Positions 19,557 to 28,924 of a DNA stretch of 64,000 nt are shown here, piece by piece. The stretch is taken from positions 17,730,222 through 17,794,221 of the forward strand of contig NC_065883.2 in assembly GCF_932274485.2 (NCBI RefSeq). The letters run 5' to 3'. The notes beneath the pieces were generated by a model. It was not told the DNA's origin and searched no databases. It saw only the letters and a program-made list of their open reading frames with translations. The position numbers and the translations under genes were made by a program. The first letter of the stretch is position 1, and each line of letters begins with the position of its first letter. Origin of the DNA: Patella vulgata. Its lineage: Eukaryota > Mollusca > Gastropoda > Patellidae.

Positions 19557-22177
19557 TACTTGAGTGACAGTTCCTCTCGTCTAAGATCAAGCGGGAGTTC
19601 TCCCATCTCTTGTAGAAGGGCAACTGTTTTGGTTCCTATTGCGGCTCTTGTGGCTAGTCTTAATGCCTTTCCTTGTATTATGTTTAATTTATTGAGCTGT
19701 GCATCACTTGCATTTGCATAAGCTAGACATCCGTAGTCGATTACCGAGCGGATGAATGCTCTGTATATTAGCATAAGAGTACTTCTGCTTGCGCCCCATT
19801 CCATTCCTCTGATGTATTTCATTAAATTGAGTGTTTTTGATGTGCGACTTACTACGCTATCTATATGTGCTTTCAAGAAAAGTTTTGAATCAAATATCAT
19901 TCCTAAAAATTTGGCTTCTGATTTAAATTCAATTTTTGAGCCGTTAAGACTTAAGTCGATTTTCCTGTTAGTGTCAGTCGGGTGAAACAGCATTGCCACT
20001 GTTTTCCCTTCTGAGATTTTAAAACCCCAATCGTTTGCCCATTTTGAGATTTGTTTTAGGGTATATTGAAGCGATTTTTTGATTATGCCTATGTTATTTG
20101 AAGCTTTCCAGAACGAGCTGTCGTCAGCAAATAGTGCGGATTCAGTGCCCTTCCCCCCGTAGCTAGGAAGGTCATTTATCATTATGTTAAATAATATTGG
20201 GCTGATAACGGATCCTTGCGGCGTTCCGTTTTCCATTTTGAATTTGTCACTTAAGCAATTACCTACACGTACTCTAATGTGCCTATCGTTTAGAAAGTCT
20301 TCTATCCACTTGTACATTCTTCCTTTGATTTTCGCGTTATGGAGTTTGTGCAAGAGACCATCCACCCATACAAGGTCAAAGGCCTTTGTTAAATCAACGA
20401 AAATCGCGCATAGATATTGTTTAGCTGTGAAAGCTTTTGATATATCATGTTGTAATCTAATGATATGGTCTGCTGTCGACCTGTCGGAACGATAGCCACT
20501 TTGTTGTGTCGTGAAGATGTTGTTGCTTTCACAGTGGAATTTTAGTCTGTTTGTAATTATTGTTTCTAGTGTTTTACATAAAGTGGATGTTAGACTGACT
20601 GGGCGATACGACGTTGTTTCGTTTTTGTCTTTATTTGGCTTATGTAGGGGAATTACTGAGGCAGTTTTCCATTCTTGTGGAGTTTTTCCCTTCGTCCATG
20701 AGAGGTTAAAGATATCAAGGACTAACGCCAGTGCTTTCTCGGGTAGATTTTTCAGCATTGTGTATTTTACACAGTCTAGCCCTTCTGCACTGTCGGTTTT
20801 CGTCCGTAAAGCTTTTTTTAACTCATCTATATTAATGGGATTATTGAGATCTGTTTCGTTATCCGCATCTTGGTGTATTATTGGCGGTTGGGTTTTTAAA
20901 AATTTGTTTTTAATGGCCTTAAAAGTTTCGTTGTGTTGGCTGTTGCTTGAGCCATCCGCGTAAGTCTGGCCTAACAGGTTTGCTTTGTGCGTATTATTTA
21001 GGGCTGTTTCTGTTTTATAGTTTAATAGAGGTATATTTTGTCTTACTTTTTTACCGGTGATTCCTGATATTTTGTTCCATACTGTTTTAATTTTTGTTCG
21101 ATCATTAAGCGAGCTGCAAAACTTTTGCCAGTTTTCTTCTTTGGCTTGTTTGATTTTGATTTCTGCGGACAGTTTTGCCTCATGGTAGCCATTTTTTGTT
21201 TCCTCATTCGGCCTACGTTTGTATTTTCGTAGCGCCGATTTTCGGTTGTTGACTAGAGTCTGAAGATTTTCTGACCACCAAGGTTTGGGGGATTTCCTAT
21301 TGGTTTCTTTAGTTCGGGGGATAGCTTGCTCTGCTGAGCCAATTATTGCCTTAGTTAGATTATTTGAAAAGGTATCGATATAGTCATGTCTTATTGACTC
21401 GAAGTCCCAGCCATTGCATAATTTTTTGTATAGTTCCCAGTTTGCCTTGTCCATTTTCCATTTAGCCTGACATTTGATGTTTTCTGAGTTGGCGGTGTAG
21501 GCTATGGCGGTGTGGATTGCTATGTGATCGCTGCCTAAAGTTTCGTCTCCTACTCCCCAATTGCAATGAGGGAATAGTTTTGTTGAGGCTAGTGTCAGAT
21601 CAATATGGGTTCCTTTTTTAGAGTTTTTCCCTATGAAAGTTGGCTCGCTATTGTTTTCATTGAGTAGTAGAAGGCTGCTGCCTTCTATGTACTCGTACAG
21701 TTCCTTCCCATCTGTGTCGCTCGCTGGTGAGCCCCATGCCTTATGATGGCAGTTGAAGTCTCCACAAATGATTAGGTTGTCTCCCGGAATTTGTTTGAAA
21801 ATCCTATCGTAGTCTTTGTTTTTTATTTTAGTAGCTGGTGGGTTGTAGACATTTACTATGCTTAACGTTTGGTTATTTCCTATAGCAATGTCAATCGCCA
21901 TTAACTCTAATTTACTTGTTTGATTTATTGTTAACCTGCTAAAAGGAATGTTGTTTTTGACATAAATGGCGAGACCGCCTCCTTTTGATTGGCCCGGTCG
22001 ATCATGCCTTACCATTGTGTAGCTGTCCAAATTGATATCATTGTTTTTGGGAGTTAATCGTGTCTCTTGTATACACAGTATGTCTGGGTTGTTTTGATAG
22101 ACATATTGTTTGAGTTCTATCAAACGAGACCGCAGCCCATTCACATTGAGTTGAAAGATTGTGATTGGCTTCTCCAT
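19487..22177 (-). CDS. LINE ORF2: APE endonuclease and reverse transcriptase
   Basis: 896 codons from an ATG. The N-terminal APE-like endonuclease has QLNVNG (about 8-13), IQETRL (about 36-41), GDFNCHHKAW (about 137-146) and GSDHIAIHT (about 213-221), covering the metal and catalytic residues. The reverse transcriptase lies at about 460-760 with AIFVDLTKAFDLVW (motif A, near residue 590-603), GTPQGSVISP (motif B, near 650) and the catalytic FADD (near 682-686). The frame ends at NNSNE shortly before the RNase H region because of a phase change, so the natural product would be about 1240 residues. The endonuclease and RT portion has no internal stop. It nicks DNA and copies the element RNA by target-primed reverse transcription. 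Confidence 0.9.
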   Translation of the reverse strand: MEKPITIFQLNVNGLRSRLIELKQYVYQNNPDILCIQETRLTPKNNDINLDSYTMVRHDRPGQSKGGGLAIYVKNNIPFSRLTINQTSKLELMAIDIAIGNNQTLSIVNVYNPPATKIKNKDYDRIFKQIPGDNLIICGDFNCHHKAWGSPASDTDGKELYEYIEGSSLLLLNENNSEPTFIGKNSKKGTHIDLTLASTKLFPHCNWGVGDETLGSDHIAIHTAIAYTANSENIKCQAKWKMDKANWELYKKLCNGWDFESIRHDYIDTFSNNLTKAIIGSAEQAIPRTKETNRKSPKPWWSENLQTLVNNRKSALRKYKRRPNEETKNGYHEAKLSAEIKIKQAKEENWQKFCSSLNDRTKIKTVWNKISGITGKKVRQNIPLLNYKTETALNNTHKANLLGQTYADGSSNSQHNETFKAIKNKFLKTQPPIIHQDADNETDLNNPINIDELKKALRTKTDSAEGLDCVKYTMLKNLPEKALALVLDIFNLSWTKGKTPQEWKTASVIPLHKPNKDKNETTSYRPVSLTSTLCKTLETIITNRLKFHCESNNIFTTQQSGYRSDRSTADHIIRLQHDISKAFTAKQYLCAIFVDLTKAFDLVWVDGLLHKLHNAKIKGRMYKWIEDFLNDRHIRVRVGNCLSDKFKMENGTPQGSVISPILFNIMINDLPSYGGKGTESALFADDSSFWKASNNIGIIKKSLQYTLKQISKWANDWGFKISEGKTVAMLFHPTDTNRKIDLSLNGSKIEFKSEAKFLGMIFDSKLFLKAHIDSVVSRTSKTLNLMKYIRGMEWGASRSTLMLIYRAFIRSVIDYGCLAYANASDAQLNKLNIIQGKALRLATRAAIGTKTVALLQEMGELPLDLRREELSLKYWGKLQMLKENVRHISASNNSNE

Positions 22178-22218
22178 TGTAAATGATAATGATTTGTTTA
22201 TTTAAGTTATTAGTATGT

Positions 22219-23445
22219 TTACAATCCGTCTTCCTTATTGCTTGTACTGCATGTACGTTTGTTTTGATTAGGAATTTCGGTCTCAGTGATCATGGGATTA
22301 TCCCCATATCTAATTGAGTTGTCTTCGTCATCTGTAGCAACTAAATCTATGTTTCTTTTTGCCGACAGCCTTGAGTGGCTTCGGCTTCTGCGATCTTTAA
22401 TTTTAGTTTCGGAGGGTGGGGGCATGTCAGTGTTTATTGCCGTTTTCTCTGTTTGGGAAGGTTTTCCCTTATTTTTGGGGGTTTTGGTTATTGTAATCAA
22501 ATTTGATGTGTTTAATATTACTTTCCCTATTAGAATGTTTCTTTCCTCCTCATTTTTAATTGAGCCGAGTTTTGTCAACTCTTTGCAGAAGCTGACAAAC
22601 TCTTTTATACCTTTGAATTGGGGCGTAAACGATTTATCGGATTCGGTTTTGCTCAATTTTTGGGGGACTTCCTTATTATTAATTGATGGTGCTGTCGTTT
22701 TTTTAGGCATTGTTTTATTTGCAACGTGTGCCGTTGCTTCTCTGTGGCTGATGCCATGCGTATATTGTAGGTTTAGTACGGACTTTGTGCTTAGATATTT
22801 TGGACATGTCGGTGAGTCGGCACCGTGGTTGCCTCTGCAATTGACACATTTTAACTGTGAGGCCCTGCAGTCTTTGGTGTTGTGGGAGTTTCCACATTTC
22901 CCGCATATGGCCTCACTCCTACAGAATTTTTCAACGTGTCCTATCCTTTGACACTTCGTGCATATTTTGACCTTGGGGATATATGGGTGTACGGGACGTC
23001 TCTCGTACAACATATAGATTATTCCCTGCGGTGTTTCATTTTTATTGAAAGTGATTTGAACGGTTCTTATATTTTTTCCCTGCCTTACTGGGTATTGGTA
23101 GACGGCTAATGGATTATAGCCCCCTAGTTTTAAATTTTCTTTTATTTCGTCGTCCGAATAGTCCTTAGGGATGTTGTAAACAATTACCCTGTCCGTTTGG
23201 TTGTGCTCCGACATGGAGATCTCTACGTTGAGGGTCCCTAATATTTTTACAGTGGTGGCCAGTTGGGCATCTTCCATGTTTTGAAATGCAATCCTAACAT
23301 TTCCATTGGCAAGGATCCGTATGTCTGGGAGAGCTGCTGTCCCCCATTTCATACGGATTTCATCTCCTATTTTGGACACCTTGGTGCCCTTAAAGGATTT
23401 CCCATTTTTGGGAGTACATAATACGATAAATTTATACTCCGGCAC
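22219..23445 (-). CDS. LINE ORF1: RNA-binding protein with three zinc knuckles
   Basis: About 408 codons. Residues about 85-150 (RVIVYNIPKDYSDDEI and on) resemble the RRM-like part of I-element ORF1 proteins. Three zinc knuckles follow: C162-C165-H170-C175, C181-C184-H188-C193 and C200-C203-H207-C214. The C-terminal third is polar and basic with SRSHSRLS, typical of nucleic-acid binding. The codon at 23445 is GTG and the frame stays open some distance upstream without a clear ATG, so the true start is not settled. It ends 41 nt before ORF2, close enough for coupled translation. The protein should bind element RNA. Confidence 0.85.
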   Translation of the reverse strand: MPEYKFIVLCTPKNGKSFKGTKVSKIGDEIRMKWGTAALPDIRILANGNVRIAFQNMEDAQLATTVKILGTLNVEISMSEHNQTDRVIVYNIPKDYSDDEIKENLKLGGYNPLAVYQYPVRQGKNIRTVQITFNKNETPQGIIYMLYERRPVHPYIPKVKICTKCQRIGHVEKFCRSEAICGKCGNSHNTKDCRASQLKCVNCRGNHGADSPTCPKYLSTKSVLNLQYTHGISHREATAHVANKTMPKKTTAPSINNKEVPQKLSKTESDKSFTPQFKGIKEFVSFCKELTKLGSIKNEEERNILIGKVILNTSNLITITKTPKNKGKPSQTEKTAINTDMPPPSETKIKDRRSRSHSRLSAKRNIDLVATDDEDNSIRYGDNPMITETEIPNQNKRTCSTSNKEDGL

Positions 23446-23716
23446 CGATTTTGATGCGAGAGCTGGTTGGGGAAGGAGTCGAAAGGTGACGAAAGTCTGA
23501 AGCCTGACTTTTGTTGAACAACTAAGATTAGCCCGCCCGCTAACTTGAGTTGTTCAGATGACGAATTTGGCTAGATACTTAAGAACAGATAACAAATAAA
23601 AGCAAAGAGAATAAGAATAACTTACAGTATAGTTTGATCCTAATAATCCAATAATCCACTAAGCACAAGAATAGATGTTAACAGGGCAAACGCTAATTAA
23701 CAAGTGAGTGAGTGAG
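23446..23716 (-). promoter_or_regulatory. LINE 5' UTR, presumed internal promoter
   Basis: About 270 nt from the 5' boundary (CTCACTCACTCAC at 23704-23716) to ORF1. Complete I-group elements carry an internal promoter here. No specific motif is recognised, so the function is inferred from position only. Confidence 0.4.
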
Positions 23717-23880
23717 TCAAACTGCCAAGAGAACTTTTATGTGTACGCCAATGTGTACATTGGATCTCAGGGGAAACCACTCTGAAAAATCAAGATGAGC
23801 TTTCTCGGTCAACCCCAAGAGGTAACCTGTGGCCTCCATGCTAGTATTCCAGCACCTAACTCACTCAGTCACCATGGTCG
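23717..23880 (-). mobile_element. SINE-A head half, beyond the LINE
   Basis: From TCAAACTGCCAAGAG it continues the SINE-A consensus (TACGCCAATGTGTACA, then CTTTCTCGG) to the tRNA-like head near 23830-23880. It completes the half at 16157-16280 and so dates the LINE as younger than this SINE. Confidence 0.8.
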
Positions 23881-24071
23881 TCTTCTAATTACTGCGACAT
23901 TGAAACCATGTGACAAACAAGGATTATAAAAATAGATTTTTACGGCTTAGGTAGTTCCTTGGGATTAAAATTTTTGATACATATAGATACATTAGTTTCA
24001 AATCACACAGTTTGTATATATGGTATGGTAGCTTTAATGGTAAATTACATATCATGTATTTATTTTTTCAG
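23881..24071. other. Unassigned intron-like sequence
   Basis: AT-rich with a pyrimidine tract before the acceptor at 24071. Confidence 0.35.
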
Positions 24072-24194
24072 TTTCAATATTGGATGTATATGCAAATCAC
24101 CCAGGAAAAGATCATGTAACAAAAGAAATTATAAAAGTAAAAAAATGGAAGAAGAAATGGCTGGAAAAAATGATGATAGAGCAGCTTTTTCTTG
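24072..24194 (+). other. Candidate exon, unknown gene
   Basis: It is preceded by TATTTTTTCAG and followed by a usable donor (GTGGGT after 24194, or GTAACT after 24198). One frame reads SILDVYANHPGKDHVTKEII with a lysine-rich continuation, another KKMEEEMAGKNDDRAAFSW; both are open across it. It connects in phase with the next candidate exon in at least one reading. No homology is recognised. Confidence 0.3.
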
Positions 24195-24456
24195 GTGGGT
24201 AACTATTCAATTCTTATAGAAAAGATTGCTGTTATGCTATTTTGAAATCTAAAATTCAGTTTAGTATAGTAAAACTGTACACGTACATGTATGAGCACAG
24301 ACAGAATCTTAGTTAGATATGACTGTCTCATCTGTGGCAAAGCAAACCAACACATGAAACAAAACAAATGTAGTTAAATTAACATTTTTTGACTTAATCA
24401 AAACTGTCTAGTCAATTTAAGCCAACTAATGTAATACATTGCATATTTTTTTTCAG

Positions 24457-24548
24457 TTAGCCACCTCGGAAGATCAAGACAGCTGGAAAGGGCTATTGAT
24501 ATTGTGGAAGTGTTTTCTTACAGAGGTTGCTTATCAGACAAAGGCAAT
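24457..24548 (+). other. Candidate exon with a decayed tandem copy
   Basis: 92 bp between TTTTTTTTCAG and GTAAGTACC. It aligns with 26275-26362 (88 bp), which also has an acceptor (TTTTTTTCCAG) and the same GTAAGTACC donor and flanks. Similarity is best when different frames are compared (RQLERAIDIVEV here, KQLEMAIHIVET there), and the second copy has an in-frame stop, so at least one copy is decayed. Confidence 0.4.
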
Positions 24549-24611
24549 GTAAGTACCATGCATATTTGCTTTTTGAATCAGGAACTGGTTCTATACACTT
24601 GGTGGGGGGGG

Positions 24612-24779
24612 GGGGGGTTGGATGGCCGAATGGTTAGCATGTGCGTGCTGTATCATACGGCCTGTCATCCTCGGTTGTACGTGACAAGGAGTAGGGTTGC
24701 CTGTTCAACCTCGTGGGTTTTCTCCAGGTCCTCCGGTTTCCTCCCACTGCTAAAGACCTATATGACTTCAAAACTATAA
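24612..24779 (+). mobile_element. SINE-B, 3'-shortened
   Basis: After a guanine run it has the tRNA-like A box TGGCCGAATGGTTAG and then TCCGGTTTCCTCCCACTGCT of the family body. The B box is damaged, and the copy stops short of the shared GACGTTAAACCCC tail. Confidence 0.7.
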
Positions 24780-25676
24780 GATGGATGCAATGTTACACCC
24801 TTTCATAATCATTATTATAAAGCGTTCAAATGCATGAATTTGTAAAATATAATTAATATCATATTGTAATACTGTTTGCAATACTGTATTCACCACTGCC
24901 TTAGTGGAGATAATTGGTAAATTAAATGATTATTTTTTCATTTTGTCTTTTTTTCAAGACTTTTGTTCTGGCTTCTGACCCATTGAGGCATAATAATCTA
25001 CCTGGGTCTGTAACTTGAAAAGACACAATAAGTATTATGCAAAGTTGAAACAAAATAGAGACTCAACGTGTGGAAAAATAAGTTATTTATTTAAAAATTG
25101 TGAACCGTAGAAAGTATATTTATTGCCAACTCAACCACATACTATCATCCAGGGTTTATGGACCTACTTATAGTCCAACCTTCGACGATGGGTTGTATGT
25201 TCAATCTAGTTGGAGGTGTACGATTGAACATACAATAATTCAATAACTCACTTCTCTTAGTATAATCTTATATTCTGTAACAATATCTAACAAAGATAAT
25301 ATATACATATAATACTGACCCACAGGATAAGTAACTTAATAAGGAACAGCATCTAAGAAATAACTTGTCACTATATCAGAGACCTGCCCTTCAGTATGTC
25401 CCGCTGCCTGCCTGTGGTTAACTCGCCTTTTTCTAATATATACAATTTTTAGGACTTTTATACCTTAGCTTTGTTTTTAGTTACAATATAATCCTTAATA
25501 CCTTACTGGAATAACTTTACAATAGATAATAATTTATGAAACAATGTCTCTCTAATATAATTACAGAGTTTATTTTAATTAGGATTCTGGCTGATCTATA
25601 ATGGCTCTGGCCTCAAATTAACTATGCTCTAATTCTACCTGGTCATAATACTTGAATATTAAGCAATCAAATTATT
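24780..25676. repeat. Part of a tandem segmental repeat
   Basis: 24958-25100 aligns with about 26968-27110 (shared CATAATAATCT, CCTGGGTCT, GACACAATAAG, GCAAAGTTGAAAC, ATAGAGACTCA). Together with the two exon copies this shows a duplication with period about 1.8-2.0 kb. The remainder is unassigned. Confidence 0.55.
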
Positions 25677-25691
25677 TTATAATTTTGAAAA

Positions 25692-26059
25692 TGAAATGAA
25701 ATGGGGTTTAACATCCTACTGTTTTGCTCATAAACTGGGCTAATGAAGACGGGCATACACCATACAGTGTGCTATGAGGGAAATTTTGCCCGGGCAGTGG
25801 CGCTACAGCCTACTCTTATATCGAATTCCAACTGCCAAGGGATCTTTTACATGCACGCCAATGTGTACACAGGACCTCGTTTTTTTATCCCATCCAAACG
25901 ACTAGACAGCTGTCCTTGTCAGGTCCTCCGTCCTGTATCACTGACAAGGGGATGTCACGTCGGAAAATCTGGATGAACTTTCTCAGCCAATTCAGGGATC
26001 GAACACCCGACCTCCAGGCTAGTGAGCCAGCGTCGTACCCTCTTAGCCATGTGATCTCC
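25692..26059 (-). mobile_element. SINE-A, complete
   Basis: The full family sequence, from the ATTTC-repeat tail at the left to the tRNA-like head at the right, flanked by the 15-bp target duplication TTATAATTTTGAAAA (25677-25691 and 26060-26074). It sits between the two copies of the local segmental repeat, so it inserted in that unit. Confidence 0.85.
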
Positions 26060-26274
26060 TTATAATTTTGAAAAAGAATATAGTGATTGTAAAAGCTAAT
26101 AAGTTATCAGTTGCATTTTATTTTTGTTTTTAATGTTAAATATCCCTCTCAAACACAATTATATTTTAATTCTCTCCAGAAATTTGTGTAAAATATAGAC
26201 TGTAAATTAAAACTTTCATCTTTTAACTGTTGAGTCAATTTAAGTCATCTAATACATAGTATGTTTTTTTCCAG

Positions 26275-26362
26275 TTAACTACATCAGAAAGATAAAAACA
26301 GTTGGAAATGGCTATTCATATTGTGGAAACTTTTCTCACAGAGCTTGATAATCAGGCAAAAT
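26275..26362 (+). pseudogene. Decayed tandem copy of the 24457-24548 exon
   Basis: 88 bp with intact-looking splice signals but 4 bp shorter than its partner and with a stop in the corresponding frame. The flanking introns also match (24560-24605 against 26375-26415). Confidence 0.4.
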
Positions 26363-26796
26363 GTAAGTACCATACATATTTGTATTTTTAATCAGGAAGT
26401 AGTTTTATACACTTGCTTGGTAATCTAGTTATTCTTCTTGGGGCAATGCCTATTACTCAGCTATTTCAAGTACTTGGCATGCTTGATTTATGCCAATCAC
26501 ATCCATTGATTTCCTTCAAGTTATGATAGGGCCTATGTGTATTTTTACAGTAAATAGCAGTAAAATAATGATGGACAATATTTTACTTTTCAAATAGATT
26601 TTAAAGGGTAATATCCAATTTGTTGTCAATGGAAATAAAATAAGAATGGGTCCAAAAATAATTAGACATTGCCAAGTAAATAGGTGCTGCCAATGATGTA
26701 GTAGGGAATCTGGATTTGCAGACAATACATGTATGAACCGGGTGAATAGTTGACCTATTATGAGACTTCAGTCCCAAATCTCAAGACTTTTGGAAT
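26363..26796. other. Intron-like sequence of the segmental repeat
   Basis: Its start matches the sequence after 24548. The rest is unassigned. Confidence 0.35.
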
Positions 26797-26970
26797 ATTG
26801 GAATGCACGTAAAAGATCCCCTGGCAGTTGGAATTCGATATAAGAATAGATGATAGTGCCGCTGCCCGGGCAAAAATTCCCTCATAGCACACTGTGTGGC
26901 ATATGCCCGTCATTATTAGCCCAGTATAGGAGCAGAACAGTAGGACGTTAAACCCCATTTCATTTCATTT
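26797..26970 (+). mobile_element. SINE-A, 5'-truncated, plus orientation
   Basis: It holds the 3' half of the family: AAAAGATCCC, CAGTTGGAATTCGATATAAG and TCCCTCATAGCACACTG, ending GACGTTAAACCCCATTTC and ATTTC repeats. The tRNA head is absent. Confidence 0.8.
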
Positions 26971-27144
26971 TTCTGACTTTTAACCCATTTGATTTGAGCA
27001 TAATAATCTGCCTGGGTCTTTTAGTGGACAAGACACAATAAGCGTTACGCAAAGTTGAAACCAAATAGAGACTCAGTCTCGATGTGGCAAAATAAATTGT
27101 TTATTTAAACATTGTATTCTTATTGCCTACTTTTTATTTTTTAG

Positions 27145-27420
27145 GCTGGAACACCCTTGAAAGAGTATTTGATGTATGATAACAACAAGAGAACCCAAGC
27201 ATCAATTTATTTTATACTTCTGGGAAAGAATGCATTTGACCCAATTTTTAAATATTTATTTTTTGTTATTAATGTTAAATTTTCTTCCAAAACACAACTA
27301 GATTTTAATTCTCTTCAAATATGTATGTATAATATAGCAAGTAAACTGACATATAAATCACTTAGAATTTGGTCGGAAATCATAAAGTATTTAATAGGCA
27401 TTACTAGAAACCAAATGTAG
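27145..27420 (+). other. Candidate terminal exon, unknown gene
   Basis: After TTTTTATTTTTTAG the frame reads AGTPLKEYLMYDNNKRTQAS and stays open to a stop at 27418-27420. The 3' part (27250-27400) resembles the presumed intron at 26100-26250, so the conserved coding part is probably only the first 100 bp or so. It joins 24457-24548 in phase 0. Confidence 0.3.
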
Positions 27421-27478
27421 ATCAAATACACCCAGAATTACAAAAAACCTTGACCTACATTAAGGTGACTTTCCCTTG

Positions 27479-28112
27479 CTTATGAAATGAAATACGTTTT
27501 AATATCCTGCTTTTCTGTGTTCTTAGAGTGATTCTACCCTACCCTTATATCAAATATTTCAACTGTCAAGGGTTCTTTAAAGGGTACCCAGGGGGGCCGA
27601 ATGGTTAACACGCACACATTTGATCAGAAGGTCTGTCATTGATTCAAATAATTCAATTTTCAAGGGTTCTTCAAAGTGTACGCAGTTGGGTTGGTTTCGA
27701 TTCTGGGGGGTGGGGGTGGATGGCCGAATGGTTAGCACGTGCATGCTGTATCATACGGCCTCCTGTCATTGAGTCAACTGGCATGGTTTCGAATCCCCGG
27801 TTGTAGACAAGGAGTAGGGTCGCCTGTCCAATCTTGTGGGTTTTCTCCGGGACCTCCGGTTTCCTCCCACTGCTAAAGACCCCTACGCGCTAGCGAATTA
27901 TTGAAATAAAATTAAACCATATGTTAGTCCCAAAATGACCTAGTTTGTGTCGAGTAGACGTTAAACCCCATTTCTCTCTGTCTCTCTCTCTTTTGATTCT
28001 GGGCTTGTACCCAATTATCCCTTGCCATATCCAATACTGAAAAGTGGGAACTATGCCGGAAAATCCAGTTGAAATTTCTCGGCCAACGCCTTATGCTCAC
28101 TGAACCACTGTG
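27479..28112 (-). mobile_element. Old SINE-A, interrupted by SINE-B insertions
   Basis: Diverged SINE-A pieces (GAAATGAAATACG at 27483, TCAACTGTCAAGGGTTC near 27558, CTCGGCCAACGCC near 28078) are separated by a SINE-B scrap (about 27592-27655) and a complete SINE-B at 27708-27994. Confidence 0.6.
27708..27994 (+). mobile_element. SINE-B, complete reference copy
   Basis: A tRNA-like head with A box TGGCCGAATGGTTAG and B box GGTTTCGAATCCC, then a conserved body (GGTTTTCTCCGGG, TCCGGTTTCCTCCCACTGCT, TAGTTTGTGTCGAGTAGACG), ending GACGTTAAACCCCATTTC and CT repeats. It is flanked by the 9-bp direct repeat GATTCTGGG (27699-27707 and 27995-28003). The central block resembles the conserved domain of molluscan MetaSINE-type elements; that assignment is from memory. 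Confidence 0.8.
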
Positions 28113-28519
28113 GCTTATGACTTGTGATTGTATATAAATCTTTTGTACATATGATATTTTTTTATTTCAATCCTGTAATCTTGATGCTTTGCTTCTTTTA
28201 TTTATAAAATATTCATTTTGTTTGGGGTTTTTTTAATGAGGAAAAGGCTCTACATCATTTTATTACTCCTGCAAAATAGAGCAATTTTCTTTTGTTAGTT
28301 TTCTGTGTATGCTAGTTATTTCTAGATGCCTCACAAATCACTTGTAGTGTGATTTTGTAGCATTTTTCAGTTTTTGAAATTGTTTCAATTTAGTGCATAA
28401 TTAATCTTATTAGTGCTTAGTTTGGATGTTATTAAATTTAGATATATTTGAATTATATATTTTGGGGTATGGGGTAGGGATACTGTGTACATATCTTTAT
28501 ATTCTCAGTTCTTGTTTTG
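28113..28519. other. Unassigned AT-rich sequence
   Basis: Nothing recognised. Confidence 0.4.
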
Positions 28520-28630
28520 GGGTAAAGAACAATTTAAATAGCTATTTTATATTTTGTGATGGGTAAAGTGTGTGGGGCAAAAAACAATTTAAATAGCTAT
28601 TTTATATTTTGTGATGGGTAAAGTGGGTGG
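28520..28630. repeat. Two-copy tandem repeat, period 55 bp
   Basis: A block containing CAATTTAAATAGCTATTTTA and TTGTGATGGGTAAAGTG occurs twice in succession with few differences. Confidence 0.8.
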
Positions 28631-28815
28631 GGGGAGGGGTCATTATATATAACACAATATAATTTGTATTAGAATTGAAGTCTCTGTTTTTCTGTTAACA
28701 TTTCAAATATCTATTTAGTTTTGATGTATTAATTTACTTTTTCCTATGATTTTATGAATAAATAATAATCTTACAAACATTTTTTTTGTTTCCTTCTTTT
28801 ATCAAACTTTACAGG

Positions 28816-28924
28816 TCTAACAGAGCAAAGAGAGGGGTCCTGCATAGAAAGGTTGCTATGCTGGATATAAATTGGGGAAAAATACAACACATGTTTTTGA
28901 TGATGGTTATACACAAGTTTGTAT
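28816..28924 (+). other. Candidate last exon next to the right TIR
   Basis: After an acceptor-like TCAAACTTTACAG a frame reads SNRAKRGVLHRKVAMLDINW and on to a stop at about 28924, just where the subterminal array starts. There is no homology. Support is limited to the acceptor and the open frame. Confidence 0.2.

Larger units (their letters stand above)
16281..23716 (-). mobile_element. 7.4-kb I/Nimb-like LINE with three ORFs
   Basis: The boundaries come from the split SINE-A. On the sense (minus) strand the element starts near CTCACTCACTCAC and ends in CTCATCATCA, flanked by a 5-bp TCAAA duplication. The order is: 5' UTR about 270 nt, ORF1 with three zinc knuckles, a 41-nt gap, ORF2 with APE-type endonuclease, reverse transcriptase and RNase H, five hairpin repeats, an SGNH ORF3, and a 775-nt 3' UTR. 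RNase H plus a short 3' repeat tail points to the I superfamily (I or Nimb). ORF2 has two phase changes near its RNase H, so this copy is probably not autonomous. Apart from that it looks complete and fairly young. Confidence 0.85.

Noticed and set aside
20511-20963. 150-codon plus-strand ORF.
   Set aside because: It is antisense to the reverse transcriptase and has no domain of its own.
22286-22951. 221-codon plus-strand ORF.
   Set aside because: It lies opposite LINE ORF1, and its hydrophobic content is the shadow of that gene.
27708-27994. tRNA gene at the A and B boxes.
   Set aside because: The boxes sit in a repeated 280-bp unit with target duplications and no cloverleaf-length tRNA end; it is a SINE.
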